Assembly: GCA_001695595.3 (NCBI GenBank)
Contig: MBPM02000015.1
Coordinates: forward strand, 434,001-498,000
DNA: 64,000 nucleotides
From: Plasmopara viticola
Lineage: Eukaryota; Oomycota; Peronosporomycetes; Peronosporales; Peronosporaceae
Direction of reading: 5' to 3'
In this document: positions 22,279 through 31,787 of the stretch, in pieces
Numbering within the stretch: position 1 is the first letter of the stretch
Layout: every line of letters begins with the position of its first letter
Translations under genes and position numbers: made by a program
Notes under the pieces: generated by a model
Seen by the model: the letters and a program-made list of their open reading frames with translations, nothing else
Database searches by the model: none
Told to the model about the DNA's origin: nothing

Positions 22279-22626
22279 ATTAAACACCTACTGCCACAAG
22301 ACGACCGCTTGATGCATGTGCGTCTAGCATAATACCCACGAATGATGTGGCGTCAAGTTTGGCCATACTGCCTGGTTTTTTTTCTAATAAATCAATTTGC
22401 GGTAAATAAAGCTTATTGTGACCTGACATTGACGTGTGCGCGCGATACCAAAATTTCGGCTTGAGCCAGATCACGGTTGTCTGAACCCATGCTTCTTCTG
22501 ACGCATCTCCAGCAGCTTCGTACGTCTCCTCTTCCTGCAGATCCTTCCTTAGCGAGTTATATGCAGCTCTCAGTTTCTCGGTATGCTTGCTCTCGAGCTG
22601 TAGTCGATTTACGTCAGCTGCTGCAA
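22279..22626 (-). CDS. 3' exon or fragment of an unidentified gene
   Basis: About 115 codons are open to a stop at 22279, beginning after a good splice acceptor (TTTGCAG). The peptide starts with a helical, charged stretch (LESKHTEKLRAAYNSLRKDL, then EEETYEAAGDASEEAW) and ends with IDLLEKKPGSMAKLDATSFV and a short hydrophobic tail. Composition is coding-like. I do not recognise the family, and no upstream exon could be found in the A+T-rich DNA to the right, so this may be a remnant of a decayed gene. Confidence 0.4.
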
Positions 22627-23467
22627 ACCATTACTTGACCAATACTTGGACCTTTTATTCCTATTGATATTCGGCCAGCGACGTCATTCATGTTCGGGTC
22701 CGGACACTACTTGTATTTCGTATTGAAAATCCAGAAATATTTTTTGCTTACGGTTTGATCCCATCCTCCACATTTTTTTCACTTTCACGATTACGAAGTT
22801 ACTTCATACATACTAAAAAACATCAACTCGCGAATAAAAATGTTACTTCAGACATACTAAAAATAGTTTTATAGACGGTGTTATCCAGGAAGAGCGCTGA
22901 ACATAAATATGCAAACATTTATTGAGCTCATATAAAAGCTGCGGAGTTGTTCCATGTTATTGTGAGTTCGAAGCTATTTCCGACTTTACTCCATTTTAAA
23001 CTTGCTCTAAGTATATGATTTGTTTAAGAAAAAATTGTCAAAAAGCAAGATCGGATCTAGATATTGCAATATCGATTGTGATAGTTTTTAAGTGCTCTTT
23101 GTTGGATAAAAAACCTCAATGATTATGTCCACGATGGCCAGACGAAGCACAAGTATTACTCGTGTACTCAGCGCCTTCAACGTGTGCTTCGACGCGACTG
23201 CTCTAATGGATGGTGAAGCCAGCGATAATATAGAATCACGGGACCCAGATAGGCGTTTCCTTTCGTCATCAATTTAGAAAAGTCTCTTCAAACTTCACGT
23301 CATAAGTCTCTTCCAAACATTGAAATAGAACCACATGAGAACCACGAGCCACATCCAATTCAAAAAAGTAAATCCTCCAGCTCATTTCAAAATTCGCTTC
23401 CGTTGACTCGACACTTGCTTGTCTTTCTCCCTTCGTTTGCAATTCTCGATTTTCGACTCAACTTTCC
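22627..23467. other. intergenic with a short direct repeat
   Basis: A+T-rich. The motif GTTACTTCATACATACTAAAAA near 22797 recurs near 22840 with one change. The 70 bp before the laccase start are pyrimidine-rich, as is common at oomycete transcription starts. Confidence 0.5.
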
Positions 23468-25165
23468 ATGCGTCTCCTCTCTGCTTTTATTCTCCAACTG
23501 CTCAGCAATCGAGCATTAGCGCGTGTCGTGCGCTTCGACTGGAACATCACGACGCTCGACACAACGCCGTTCGACGGCGTACGAGGTAAATTCGGCTACG
23601 GCATTAACAACGAATCGGCCCATCTGCACCCAATCACCGTCACGCTAGGAGACGAAGTTGAGGTCCACGCGACCAACCGATTGACGGAACAGACGTGCAT
23701 CCACTGGCACGGCCTACGACAATTCGGTACACAAGAGATGGACGGGTTGTCGGGTATCACTCAGTGCCAGATCCAACCCAACGTGACGGCCATCTACCGT
23801 TTTAAACCCAACAAGTGTGGTACCTTTTGGTTCCACGGACACGAAGAAGTGCAGTACGTCTTTGGTCTCCGAGGACCGCTCATTGTCCATTGCCCTGTAG
23901 CGCAACAGCAAGATTGGGAAAAAGACATTGACGAGGAATACACGCTCTTGCTGACTGATTGGTACCACGACCGACCGACGGGCACTCCCATCTGGGATAC
24001 CGTCTTGATCAACAATGTCGGACGCTATGATTGTGCCGTGGCCCAAGCGGCTGGTTTCGAGTGTGGACCAACGACTCCATTGCCTCGCTTTCGGTTCAAA
24101 ACTGGCAAGAAATACTTGCTCCGACTCATCAACACGTCGGCAATGGCAGTCTTCAACGTGAGCATTGACAACCACACGTTTCAAGTCGTCGCAAGTGACG
24201 CCAACTATGTCACTCCTTCCGCGCCAATGAACACCATTACGATCAATGTGGCACAACGTTATGACATTCTCGTGCACGCCAAGTCCATCTCGTCCCAAAA
24301 CGCAACGCCAAAGCAGCCTGAAGCGCCAACGTCGACGCTCGACTCGTTTTGGTTGCGTGTGCACTCGCTCTACGGCTCGCCGTGGACTGCTCGTCCAGCC
24401 GACCAAGTGCCTGCTGGCTTTACTCCCAATGCGTTTGCAATGATTGACTATCAGCCCAATGCGACCGCAGACCCCACCACGTCCGCGTGGGCGACGCCCG
24501 TGACAGTGGGGGAATTCAACTACACGCCCGTCACTCCAGTGGTTCTCCCGCCCACGCCCGACCAACGCATTGTTGTCGAGTTCAAACTGACCGTGCTACC
24601 GCAGAACCCGACCACGAATCTCGGCTACGTTTCCATCAATGAAGGCGCGTTTAGCTCGCTCGTGATCCCACCGAGTCCACCACTCTTTACCATTGCCCAA
24701 GGTGCCAATACCGAAGACCTTCCGACAACCGCCAATGCGATTGCATTGAAACACAACGACCACGTCGAGGTCGTACTCGTGAATGAAACTCCCGAACAGC
24801 ATCCCTTCCACCTCCACGCGCACTCTCCGTGGATTGTTGCGAGTGGATACGCCTCGCGCGAACAGATTCTCGGACGCAATCTCTCAGCTCTACGACTCAA
24901 TGGACCCATGCATCACGACGTGTTTACGGTCCCAGAGTGCAAAACGGACGCCGCAGGCGCGTGTACAGATCTTGGGTACACGGTCTTTCGGATGAATGCC
25001 GACAATCCGGGTGTATGGATGATGCACTGTCATATTGACTGGCACTTTATCCTTGGTTTGGGCATGTTGTTCGTCGAAGCAGAGGACGCGCTCCATCAAG
25101 AAGGACTGGGGGCGTTTTCCCCCAATATGTTGCTGAGTGTGTGCAAAGGAAATTTCACCCTCTAG
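23468..25165 (+). CDS. secreted multicopper oxidase (laccase-like)
   Basis: A 565-aa enzyme that would oxidise phenols or similar substrates and reduce O2 to water, probably outside the cell. Residues 1-18 are a likely signal peptide. All four copper motifs are present: HWHG (79-82), WFHGH (121-125), HPFHLHAHSP (from 445) and HCHIDWH (520-526) followed by GLGM, which gives the type-1 copper axial region. The three cupredoxin domains follow in normal order and the length is usual for laccases. Several N-x-S/T sites (such as NITT and NVTA) support secretion. It is a single exon. Ferroxidase or ascorbate oxidase activity cannot be excluded. Confidence 0.93.
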   Translation: MRLLSAFILQLLSNRALARVVRFDWNITTLDTTPFDGVRGKFGYGINNESAHLHPITVTLGDEVEVHATNRLTEQTCIHWHGLRQFGTQEMDGLSGITQCQIQPNVTAIYRFKPNKCGTFWFHGHEEVQYVFGLRGPLIVHCPVAQQQDWEKDIDEEYTLLLTDWYHDRPTGTPIWDTVLINNVGRYDCAVAQAAGFECGPTTPLPRFRFKTGKKYLLRLINTSAMAVFNVSIDNHTFQVVASDANYVTPSAPMNTITINVAQRYDILVHAKSISSQNATPKQPEAPTSTLDSFWLRVHSLYGSPWTARPADQVPAGFTPNAFAMIDYQPNATADPTTSAWATPVTVGEFNYTPVTPVVLPPTPDQRIVVEFKLTVLPQNPTTNLGYVSINEGAFSSLVIPPSPPLFTIAQGANTEDLPTTANAIALKHNDHVEVVLVNETPEQHPFHLHAHSPWIVASGYASREQILGRNLSALRLNGPMHHDVFTVPECKTDAAGACTDLGYTVFRMNADNPGVWMMHCHIDWHFILGLGMLFVEAEDALHQEGLGAFSPNMLLSVCKGNFTL

Positions 25166-25311
25166 TAGAGCGAAGACCCATTAATTTGTGACGAACGTTG
25201 AGTTTTGTCGCCTATTAAATTTAAGAGACTCGCCTTTTCAATCTTATATGGTCTTCATTTTTAAACGACGTTTAAAAAAATTCTTTAACGTATCTTCTCA
25301 ACAAAGTTGCG

Positions 25312-26386
25312 ATGCCACGCCACGTGCATTTTCAAGAGGATGAACATGAGAGTATTAAGTTGCATCCACTGTTGCAATACGATTTAAAAATTGTACTCTG
25401 GTTCGTACAGCAGAAAGAGGTGCGTTTTGTGACTTTGGACAACTAAAGTTTGTGCCTTATGGAGAATTGAGTTTCTAGGAACGTCCGTGGCTACGATCGC
25501 TCATCCACTCGACAACATCTCGACGTCGGACACAAGATATCTCATTGTTACTCTGGTACGTCAAGGTATTGGCATGAGCTACATTGTGACACTTTGCTGG
25601 GCCTTAGGTTTGTCTTTATTACAATGCTACCCGACTTTGGCTTTCCGTATTTTTGGATTTGCTGTGGCAATTTACTTGCTGTTGTTATTTTGCAATTTGT
25701 GACCCAATCTCCTCGGCCCCTTGATTTGCATCCCCCATTGTGGCAGATGCAACAGAGGTGCACCATCGATGACACGAAAGGATTTCCCTGTGTCGACTGC
25801 CACATGGCAGTTGTGGTCTTGGTGCCAGCAATGCTACACTCCCAATCGATGGTGATACAGCTACTCTTTGTATTCCTTGGGCTTTACATTGGACTGTGCA
25901 AAATAGTACTAGCCTCGCGGTTTGTATCCCAAGTATTGGCAAGTTTTATCCTGGGATTTACTGGCATCCTCCTTGGCAATCGTGGCAACCTAATTGTCAA
26001 AAGTTACAAACTCACGCAAGGGTACACGTACGTACCCGCTTTCTGTTGCAAACCAATCAAGATCTCTAACTCGACTGCTTAATCTTGCTTATAGTATCGC
26101 AGCAATTCTTGCGCTTCTCGTGCTTGTCATGCTAGTCCTCGGCACATGGATTGAGAACAACGAGAGCAGTTTACTTGCCATCCCGAAGCAAGACTTTCTC
26201 GAAGTCATTACCAACATTCTACACTCCGATGCAACAAGTGCAACACCCTCAACATTTGCATTGAAGCAACCTCCAGTAATTGCAGGGCACGAGCACAATC
26301 GCAACGAGGATGAAAAGATTGCTCGCAAAAGAGACTCATTCTGTTATCTCGTCCAAGGAATGCGTACAATAAATCAAAAATCCTAA
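25312..26386 (+). CDS. PAP2-superfamily-like membrane protein with altered active site
   Basis: Four exons join in phase (25312-25419, 25479-25555, 25608-26021, 26095-26386), giving 296 aa. The protein has several membrane helices. It shows the outline of the PAP2/glucose-6-phosphatase motifs: SPRPLDLHP (motif 1), FPCVDCHMAVVVL where PSGH is expected (motif 2), and SRFVSQVLASFILG where SR-x5-H is expected (motif 3, His replaced by Gln). The last helix (IAAILALLVLVMLVLG) is followed by a polar tail. The lost motif-3 His suggests reduced or different catalysis. The gene converges on NSUN2, with stop codons only 33 bp apart. The family call is moderate; the gene structure is good. Confidence 0.65.
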
Positions 26387-26419
26387 CAGTTCTATCGTTT
26401 TGAAGTCGTGGCCACTCTT

Positions 26420-28836
26420 TTAAAACTGCAGTGCAACTTTGAGTTCACTACGCTTCGCTTTCGACACACGTGGCAACAATGCATTTTTTCCCACCCAAGT
26501 GTTCATTCGAATGTGGTCGTGACCTTGGAGTCGTACAATGCTTGGCCCTACGTCCATTTTCTCAAACGCTTCTTGCCCGTCCAACGACAGGGTTGTAAAG
26601 GCCACGTGATGATCGGCATGTTCAATGAGACTGACAAAGTCGCGGATGGAAATTGCGAGGCATCGTTTTGTAAAAAAGTTGTCGACGAAACCGAGACTTT
26701 CTTCGGCTAATCGATAGAAAACTCGATTCTCTTCCGTTACTTTTGTAAAGACTTTGAGACCAGTATTGACAATCTAATTCGCGTCGCAAACGAGGATAAG
26801 AGTCAACGAAAAGATAGAGTACAAAGCATCCTAAACACGTACATTGAGGGCATTGCCACTTAGACACGAAGCAGAAATTTCCTTGTCCACGTAATACACT
26901 GTCGTGGCGGAGTCTGAGCGACACCAGAGGCAAAACTAAAGACGTTTCAAGTTGCATAGAAACATCAGTCAAAAAAATTGATTGCCGCTTGATGCACCCA
27001 CTTGCCTTTAACGATTCATCCTCAAGACCGTAAAAGTCCTGCAATTGGTACCAGAGTTTGTCACAAATTCTACGATAAAGTGTCTCTTGTCTCTTGGCCT
27101 TCTTTTCCCCTTCCCCCTTGGTTGTCTTCTTTGGATGCAACAATGTGTTGCAAGCCGCAAATTCCGAGTCGGGCATAAAGTTTTCGCAATTTTTCAAAAA
27201 GTGACCGCTTTTGCCACAGAGTTTGCAAATATAAGCAACAGGAGGCACCTGTTGCTTTTCTTTTAACGGTTCAAGACCTTCTTGCAAACCGGTTCGACCC
27301 GGTAAATTGGCCACTTTGTGCAATACTGCGACAAAAAAGCCACCCGAGTTTTGATCAATCGGAATTAAACGAAGCGACTTGTGGAGCTCATTTGAGATTG
27401 TACCCTCTTGCGGGAACATCGATCGGGTAACACGGGTACCACGTAGATCCGACGGTACTGCCTCGTACGTGTCAAACCATTCGTGCAGCGTGTCGACGTG
27501 CTTCTTGGTTGTACCGTCGTGTTGGAACACGTGACCCTTGTGCGTAGACTTGGACTTGGATCGCCACCCCACGCGCCACTTTGATCGACCAGGACGCACG
27601 ACAAGCCCCGGCATGGTCATTGAAACATCCACAAGTTTTAAAGCACCACTAGCACGACGCAATAATTCTGTCACAACAGCCTCATTCTCAATTGGATTGA
27701 ACGAGCACGTTGAGTAGACGAGAATGCCACCAACTTTGACCAACGCAGCCCCTCGTAGGGCCAAATTGAGTTGAATCGGATGCAGCGTCAGCCCTTGGCC
27801 AATGTGCCAATCTTTCCATAAAGCCTGGTTCTTACGAAGTGTACCGTCTCCACTACATGGTACATCACATAGTACGCGATCAAACACATTGGTACAATGC
27901 AGTGTCTTTGCTCTTGCATCGTATAGACCCGGAAATGTATCGCCAGCACCACAAGTCACCACTACGTGACGTAATGTGTTGCATGAAAGACGGTGAACCA
28001 ACATGTAGGCACGTTTCTTATCGAGATCATTGGCAATCACGAGTCCGCTCTGCTCTTGACTATGATCGTCTGCAGTCGAGAGCAAAAAGTCAAGAATTTG
28101 CGTCGTTTTCGATCCAGGTGATGCACACATATCCAGCACACGGTGGCCACGCTGTACGTTTAAGAAAAGCACTGGTAACATACTCACGGCTTCTTGACGA
28201 ACAATATTGCCACGGTCCGTCTGCTTCAACAAACACGAATGAAATGCACGAAGATCCTCAATCTTTGGGGCTGAATAGTAGACACTCGTTACGTTTCTCC
28301 ATAGATTTGAGATGACCACTTACCGCTCTTTGACAATGCTACACGTCCACAATCCATTTGCCACGCTACATTTTCCTGCGGGTACCACGGTATTGGTCTA
28401 ATTGTACCATGAGTACCAATGAATGAAATCCGACTCTATCACGTTTGCCACTTACTTGGGTGGAGTTATGGGGACCTCTCCATAGAAGTATTGGTCGCTC
28501 GGGAACTGGAGTTTTGTGGCCAGTAACGTCTGAAGCCTATCGCATCAGCTCTTTTAAGTCATTGTTACAAAGCCACTGTTTAGATTAGTAGAAATACCTT
28601 AAAGCGTCGGGACGGTGAAGATTTAGACGGAAAGACACGGGCAAAGGCTCGTGCAGCAACTTCATCAGTAGCTCAAGCTCCGTTTCGTCCTTAACAGCAT
28701 CGGTCTCACGCTAATGGTACAGAAATGAACATGACAATCCTTATGCAAGATCCTAAGAGGGTTGCTGATTTATGTGTACCAGGTACTCGCGAAAGCTCTG
28801 CTTGTAAACGTCGAGCGATGGCTTGGTCTTCGGCAT
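26420..28836 (-). CDS. NSUN2: NSUN2/Trm4-type tRNA (cytosine-5) methyltransferase
   Basis: Uses S-adenosylmethionine to make m5C in tRNA, mainly in the nucleus. Seven exons fit in phase: 28836-28780, 28710-28598, 28536-28456, 28397-28324, 28270-27002, 26913-26843 and 26773-26420, giving 672 aa. Seen: PIPWYPQENVAW before the catalytic domain, the SAM-binding DMCASPGSKTTQ, the DVPCSGDGTLRKN box with the motif-IV Cys, and YSTCSFNPIENEAVV with the catalytic motif-VI Cys. The tail (VYYVDKEI, IVNTGLKVF, LQGHDHIRMNTWVGKN) matches the NSUN2 C-terminal region. A CX2CX4HX4C zinc knuckle (CKLCGKSGHFLKNC) sits between catalytic domain and tail and is absent from human NSUN2. Introns are 47-92 bp. Confidence 0.93.
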
Positions 28837-29045
28837 GGGACCCAACCAATATAATTGTACATATGAGCCAAGTTTTTTATTCTTTTTCAAAGGTTCATTC
28901 CATAAATGGCGGCCGATGAATGTATTATGGAAGGTCTTGAGCTAATTAAGGCCATTTTAGGGTAAGCACCGAATCCAGTGATCAAATCTAAGTTTTATAA
29001 TACAATATGCCATTGGCTTAGTTATTTACAATTTGACATGCCCTT
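28837..29045. other. spacer between NSUN2 promoter and PHD gene end
   Basis: Short A+T-rich spacer holding the NSUN2 upstream region and the 3' end of the PHD gene. Nothing else was seen. Confidence 0.4.
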
Positions 29046-31787
29046 CTACCTCGAATTTAATAACTGTTGCTGCTGCTGTTGTGGCGGCTGCGACTGATTC
29101 GGGACAGAGTGGTGCGTTGGTGCAATCTGCTCCACGAGCAGCATTTCAGGCCGTTTTGTTGATGTAATAGGCACGGCGCCAGAGCAGATACTTGGTCGCG
29201 GAGATTGGGCTATGTTAGTGCGTCCGGCAAGTCGTGAGGATTCATCGGATCGCGAAGTGTCCGGTCTTAAAAGTGAACCACCGCTGGAAGATGGGCGCAG
29301 CAAGCTTACGCGTGACGCCTCGGTAGAAGACGAGTTGCAATTCAGCCCAGCCGAAAACATTCCTATCGAAATGGGTAGATTTGCGAGGCTTTTGCCACCA
29401 AGAGAGTGCCGGATACTCGGGCCGGCGAGAGCAACAGTGGTAGCGGTAGGTTTTACTACAGTTGGAGGATACGGCACCGCTTCCAGCAATCGTTTTGTGA
29501 GCTGAATTGATGACAGGTCCTTGTTTACCAGGTAAACAAACTTGAGATCTTGAAATCGCTCTGATGTCGGATATATTAGCGAGCGCAGCACATGTGCTGA
29601 GTCGCGCGTTAGCATTCCATCTTCTTCCAATCGACAAAACCGTAGGTACATCTCCTTCCGGATGCTGAAGTGCAAATCCACAAAAGAATTTATCTGTAGT
29701 CGCTCACGGGGCTGTGGTAACTGTTTCGCTTCCACAGCTGTAGAGTGATGGAAATCTCCAGCGGATACTGCACGTCCAGAAGAAGTCGATGTATTCATAA
29801 ACGCTTCCATCCTCGCACGCTTGTGTACACTGACAGCACTTCCACGATTCACTTGAAGGCGCTTTTCGCGTTTCAGCTTAAGTGGTGGGTCACCTTCGTC
29901 AATTTCTTGCGATGCCACTTCACGCAGTATGTCGAACGCACTCAAATCACCACGACTCGCGGCACTACCTTGAGTCTGCTTTACTTTTCGGTTCACTGGC
30001 ATCTTTGCTGGTTTCGTAAATGCAATCGATATTTCTTTTTGCATCGTCTGGACCGAGCTAAGATTCACCTCTGAAGTAGAATATATAGGAGACTGTTCAT
30101 TTTGGTGTTCCATTTTCACGTACACCTGAAAGTCGGCTGAGGCTGCCGACGACGGCTTCGACGACGACGCGGATGAGGAGCAATTATCAGATGTATTTAG
30201 CATTGGCAGTGACAACACTGCTCCATTCACTGGCGTCTCACTTGCCGACGGACTGTTTAACAACGACATGACGGTGTTGCACGATGAATAGCGACTTAAA
30301 TGGTCGTCACCAAATTCGCTCTTTACCGTCTGCTCCCTTCTATCCTTGTCCCCTGTCGTGTTACCAACACAAGACTTCTTACTTGCACCAATTTTAGCCG
30401 CTGCAGCTTTTGACGGGGAACTGTGCGCCTCGGTCACCACTTTTACTGTGTATTCTGGCGATGCATGCATGATATTTTCACACACAATAGCATTCACAGC
30501 GACCACTGACGTCGTCGATTGATTTCCTCTACTACCATTCTTTATTACCGAGTTCGACGGGGAGTGAGGAGCTGCTACCTTTTTCTTTGGCTCCAAATCG
30601 AACAAACCCACTCCAGCACTTGACACGAGTGGTTTGTTCGTTTTTTCACCCTCACGAACCTTTGCAGGATAATAGGCAGCTTCCGACGGTATTTGTTTTC
30701 CTTTTCGCGACGCATTTGCTGTTGTCACTTCCTCTTGAGTCTCTCCCTTCGATCCGTGGATCCCAAGCGCCACTTCTCTCTCCTCGAAAGACGAAACCTT
30801 CTTCGAAGCCTTTGAGATGGCAGTGCTCATTGAAAGATACGCCGCTTTCGCCTTCATTACTGATCGATTACCATTGTGAAATGCTCGCGCGTCATCAATA
30901 CATCGTGGACATACGTACGTTGAGTCTTTCCATCGGCCTGAACTCTTGATAGGCGGTAAACAGCCAATGTGGAACCACTGGTTACAGCAATCGCATGCTA
31001 GACTCTCATTAATGTGCTCGTCGTCCATCGCATACCAATCGTCAAACGATTTGCTCCATCGCGTAAAGTGAATCTTAATGCGCTCGCCGCACGTATCGAC
31101 CTCAGTAATCAGTGCGTTATAGAGCACCTCGTCATTGTCTACCAAGACTGCTTGGTTCACTTTGAATCCTGTCGTAATCTTCACATCATCCACCTCTTTA
31201 CCAGCCATCGAAAAAGGCAGTTGGCATCTACCGCAACGAGATCCCACGTCGTCATCACTTGCCTTCCGTCTAGTCTCTTCGTCGTCGGTACAATGATCTT
31301 CACTCTGCTCGGCCTCGCACTTGTGGCAACAAAATCCGCCTAAATTGCTCACGTCTTCATTCTGCAACTTGGCGCACTTGACATGGAAGCCCTTGCCACA
31401 CCACTCGCAAAAGTGATCGCAACCAGTGCGCGCGCACTGCACACAAGGTCGTTGAGAGCGTCGGAACGCGACAAATGCACAAATCTGACAGCTCGGCGCA
31501 CCCGTGCTCTTCTTGCTCACGGACCACGCCTTCGCCACGCCGTCCAGCAGCAAGCTGTTGCCGCACTGTTCACAATAGCGGTGGCCAGGCGTAGACGCAC
31601 TGCTTGAGGACGAGGTGGCAGAGGGCGCTGGACTGCCACCACCCGCACCCAGCTTCGATTTCTTGCGGCGCTTCTGCTGCGCTGGTTTCGTGGCCTTGCC
31701 CTTAAGATTCCTCCCCATCCAGAGTGATGGTCTCGTTCCGCGCGCACGCGATTTGGAAGTGGAGATCCTCCCCCAAACCTTACCCAC
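29046..31787 (-). CDS. PHD-finger and Tudor-like chromatin protein
   Basis: A 913-aa single-exon protein, probably a nuclear histone reader. A basic N-terminus (KKRRKKSK-like, residues 37-47) may be a nuclear localisation signal. Residues 72-157 form a cysteine-rich cluster ending in a PHD-type GKGFHVKCAK and CCHKC. Residues 185-296 look like a second PHD finger (CGRC ... CDCCNQWFHIGC ... CPRC) with a Tudor or chromo-barrel-like insert (about 206-256: FKVNQAVLVDNDEVLYNA, then RIKIHFTRWSKSFDDWYAM) between its first and second zinc-ligand pairs. The remaining 600 residues are Ser-rich and low complexity, ending in a Gln tract. Met24 (MGRNLKG) is an alternative start. A NuA4 or NSL-type partnership is possible but unproven. 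Confidence 0.82.
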   Translation of the reverse strand: MGKVWGRISTSKSRARGTRPSLWMGRNLKGKATKPAQQKRRKKSKLGAGGGSPAPSATSSSSSASTPGHRYCEQCGNSLLLDGVAKAWSVSKKSTGAPSCQICAFVAFRRSQRPCVQCARTGCDHFCEWCGKGFHVKCAKLQNEDVSNLGGFCCHKCEAEQSEDHCTDDEETRRKASDDDVGSRCGRCQLPFSMAGKEVDDVKITTGFKVNQAVLVDNDEVLYNALITEVDTCGERIKIHFTRWSKSFDDWYAMDDEHINESLACDCCNQWFHIGCLPPIKSSGRWKDSTYVCPRCIDDARAFHNGNRSVMKAKAAYLSMSTAISKASKKVSSFEEREVALGIHGSKGETQEEVTTANASRKGKQIPSEAAYYPAKVREGEKTNKPLVSSAGVGLFDLEPKKKVAAPHSPSNSVIKNGSRGNQSTTSVVAVNAIVCENIMHASPEYTVKVVTEAHSSPSKAAAAKIGASKKSCVGNTTGDKDRREQTVKSEFGDDHLSRYSSCNTVMSLLNSPSASETPVNGAVLSLPMLNTSDNCSSSASSSKPSSAASADFQVYVKMEHQNEQSPIYSTSEVNLSSVQTMQKEISIAFTKPAKMPVNRKVKQTQGSAASRGDLSAFDILREVASQEIDEGDPPLKLKREKRLQVNRGSAVSVHKRARMEAFMNTSTSSGRAVSAGDFHHSTAVEAKQLPQPRERLQINSFVDLHFSIRKEMYLRFCRLEEDGMLTRDSAHVLRSLIYPTSERFQDLKFVYLVNKDLSSIQLTKRLLEAVPYPPTVVKPTATTVALAGPSIRHSLGGKSLANLPISIGMFSAGLNCNSSSTEASRVSLLRPSSSGGSLLRPDTSRSDESSRLAGRTNIAQSPRPSICSGAVPITSTKRPEMLLVEQIAPTHHSVPNQSQPPQQQQQQLLNSR

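Noticed and set aside
23714..24565. A 283-codon minus-strand frame inside the laccase gene
   Set aside because: It overlaps the four-copper-motif laccase completely on the other strand. Its composition (Arg/Val/His-rich) is typical of antisense translation.
26408..26710. A 100-codon plus-strand frame that could extend the PAP2-like protein
   Set aside because: It is antisense to the last NSUN2 exon, which matches the conserved NSUN2 C-terminus and joins in phase. The PAP2-like gene has a good stop at 26386.
28285..28319. NSUN2 start at 28319 (MVISNLWRNV)
   Set aside because: This begins inside an intron. The conserved PIPWYP region and further N-terminal exons join upstream in phase to a better start at 28836.
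29212..29505. Plus-strand frames within 29.2-31.6 kb
   Set aside because: They are antisense to the long PHD/Tudor gene, which has recognisable zinc-binding motifs.
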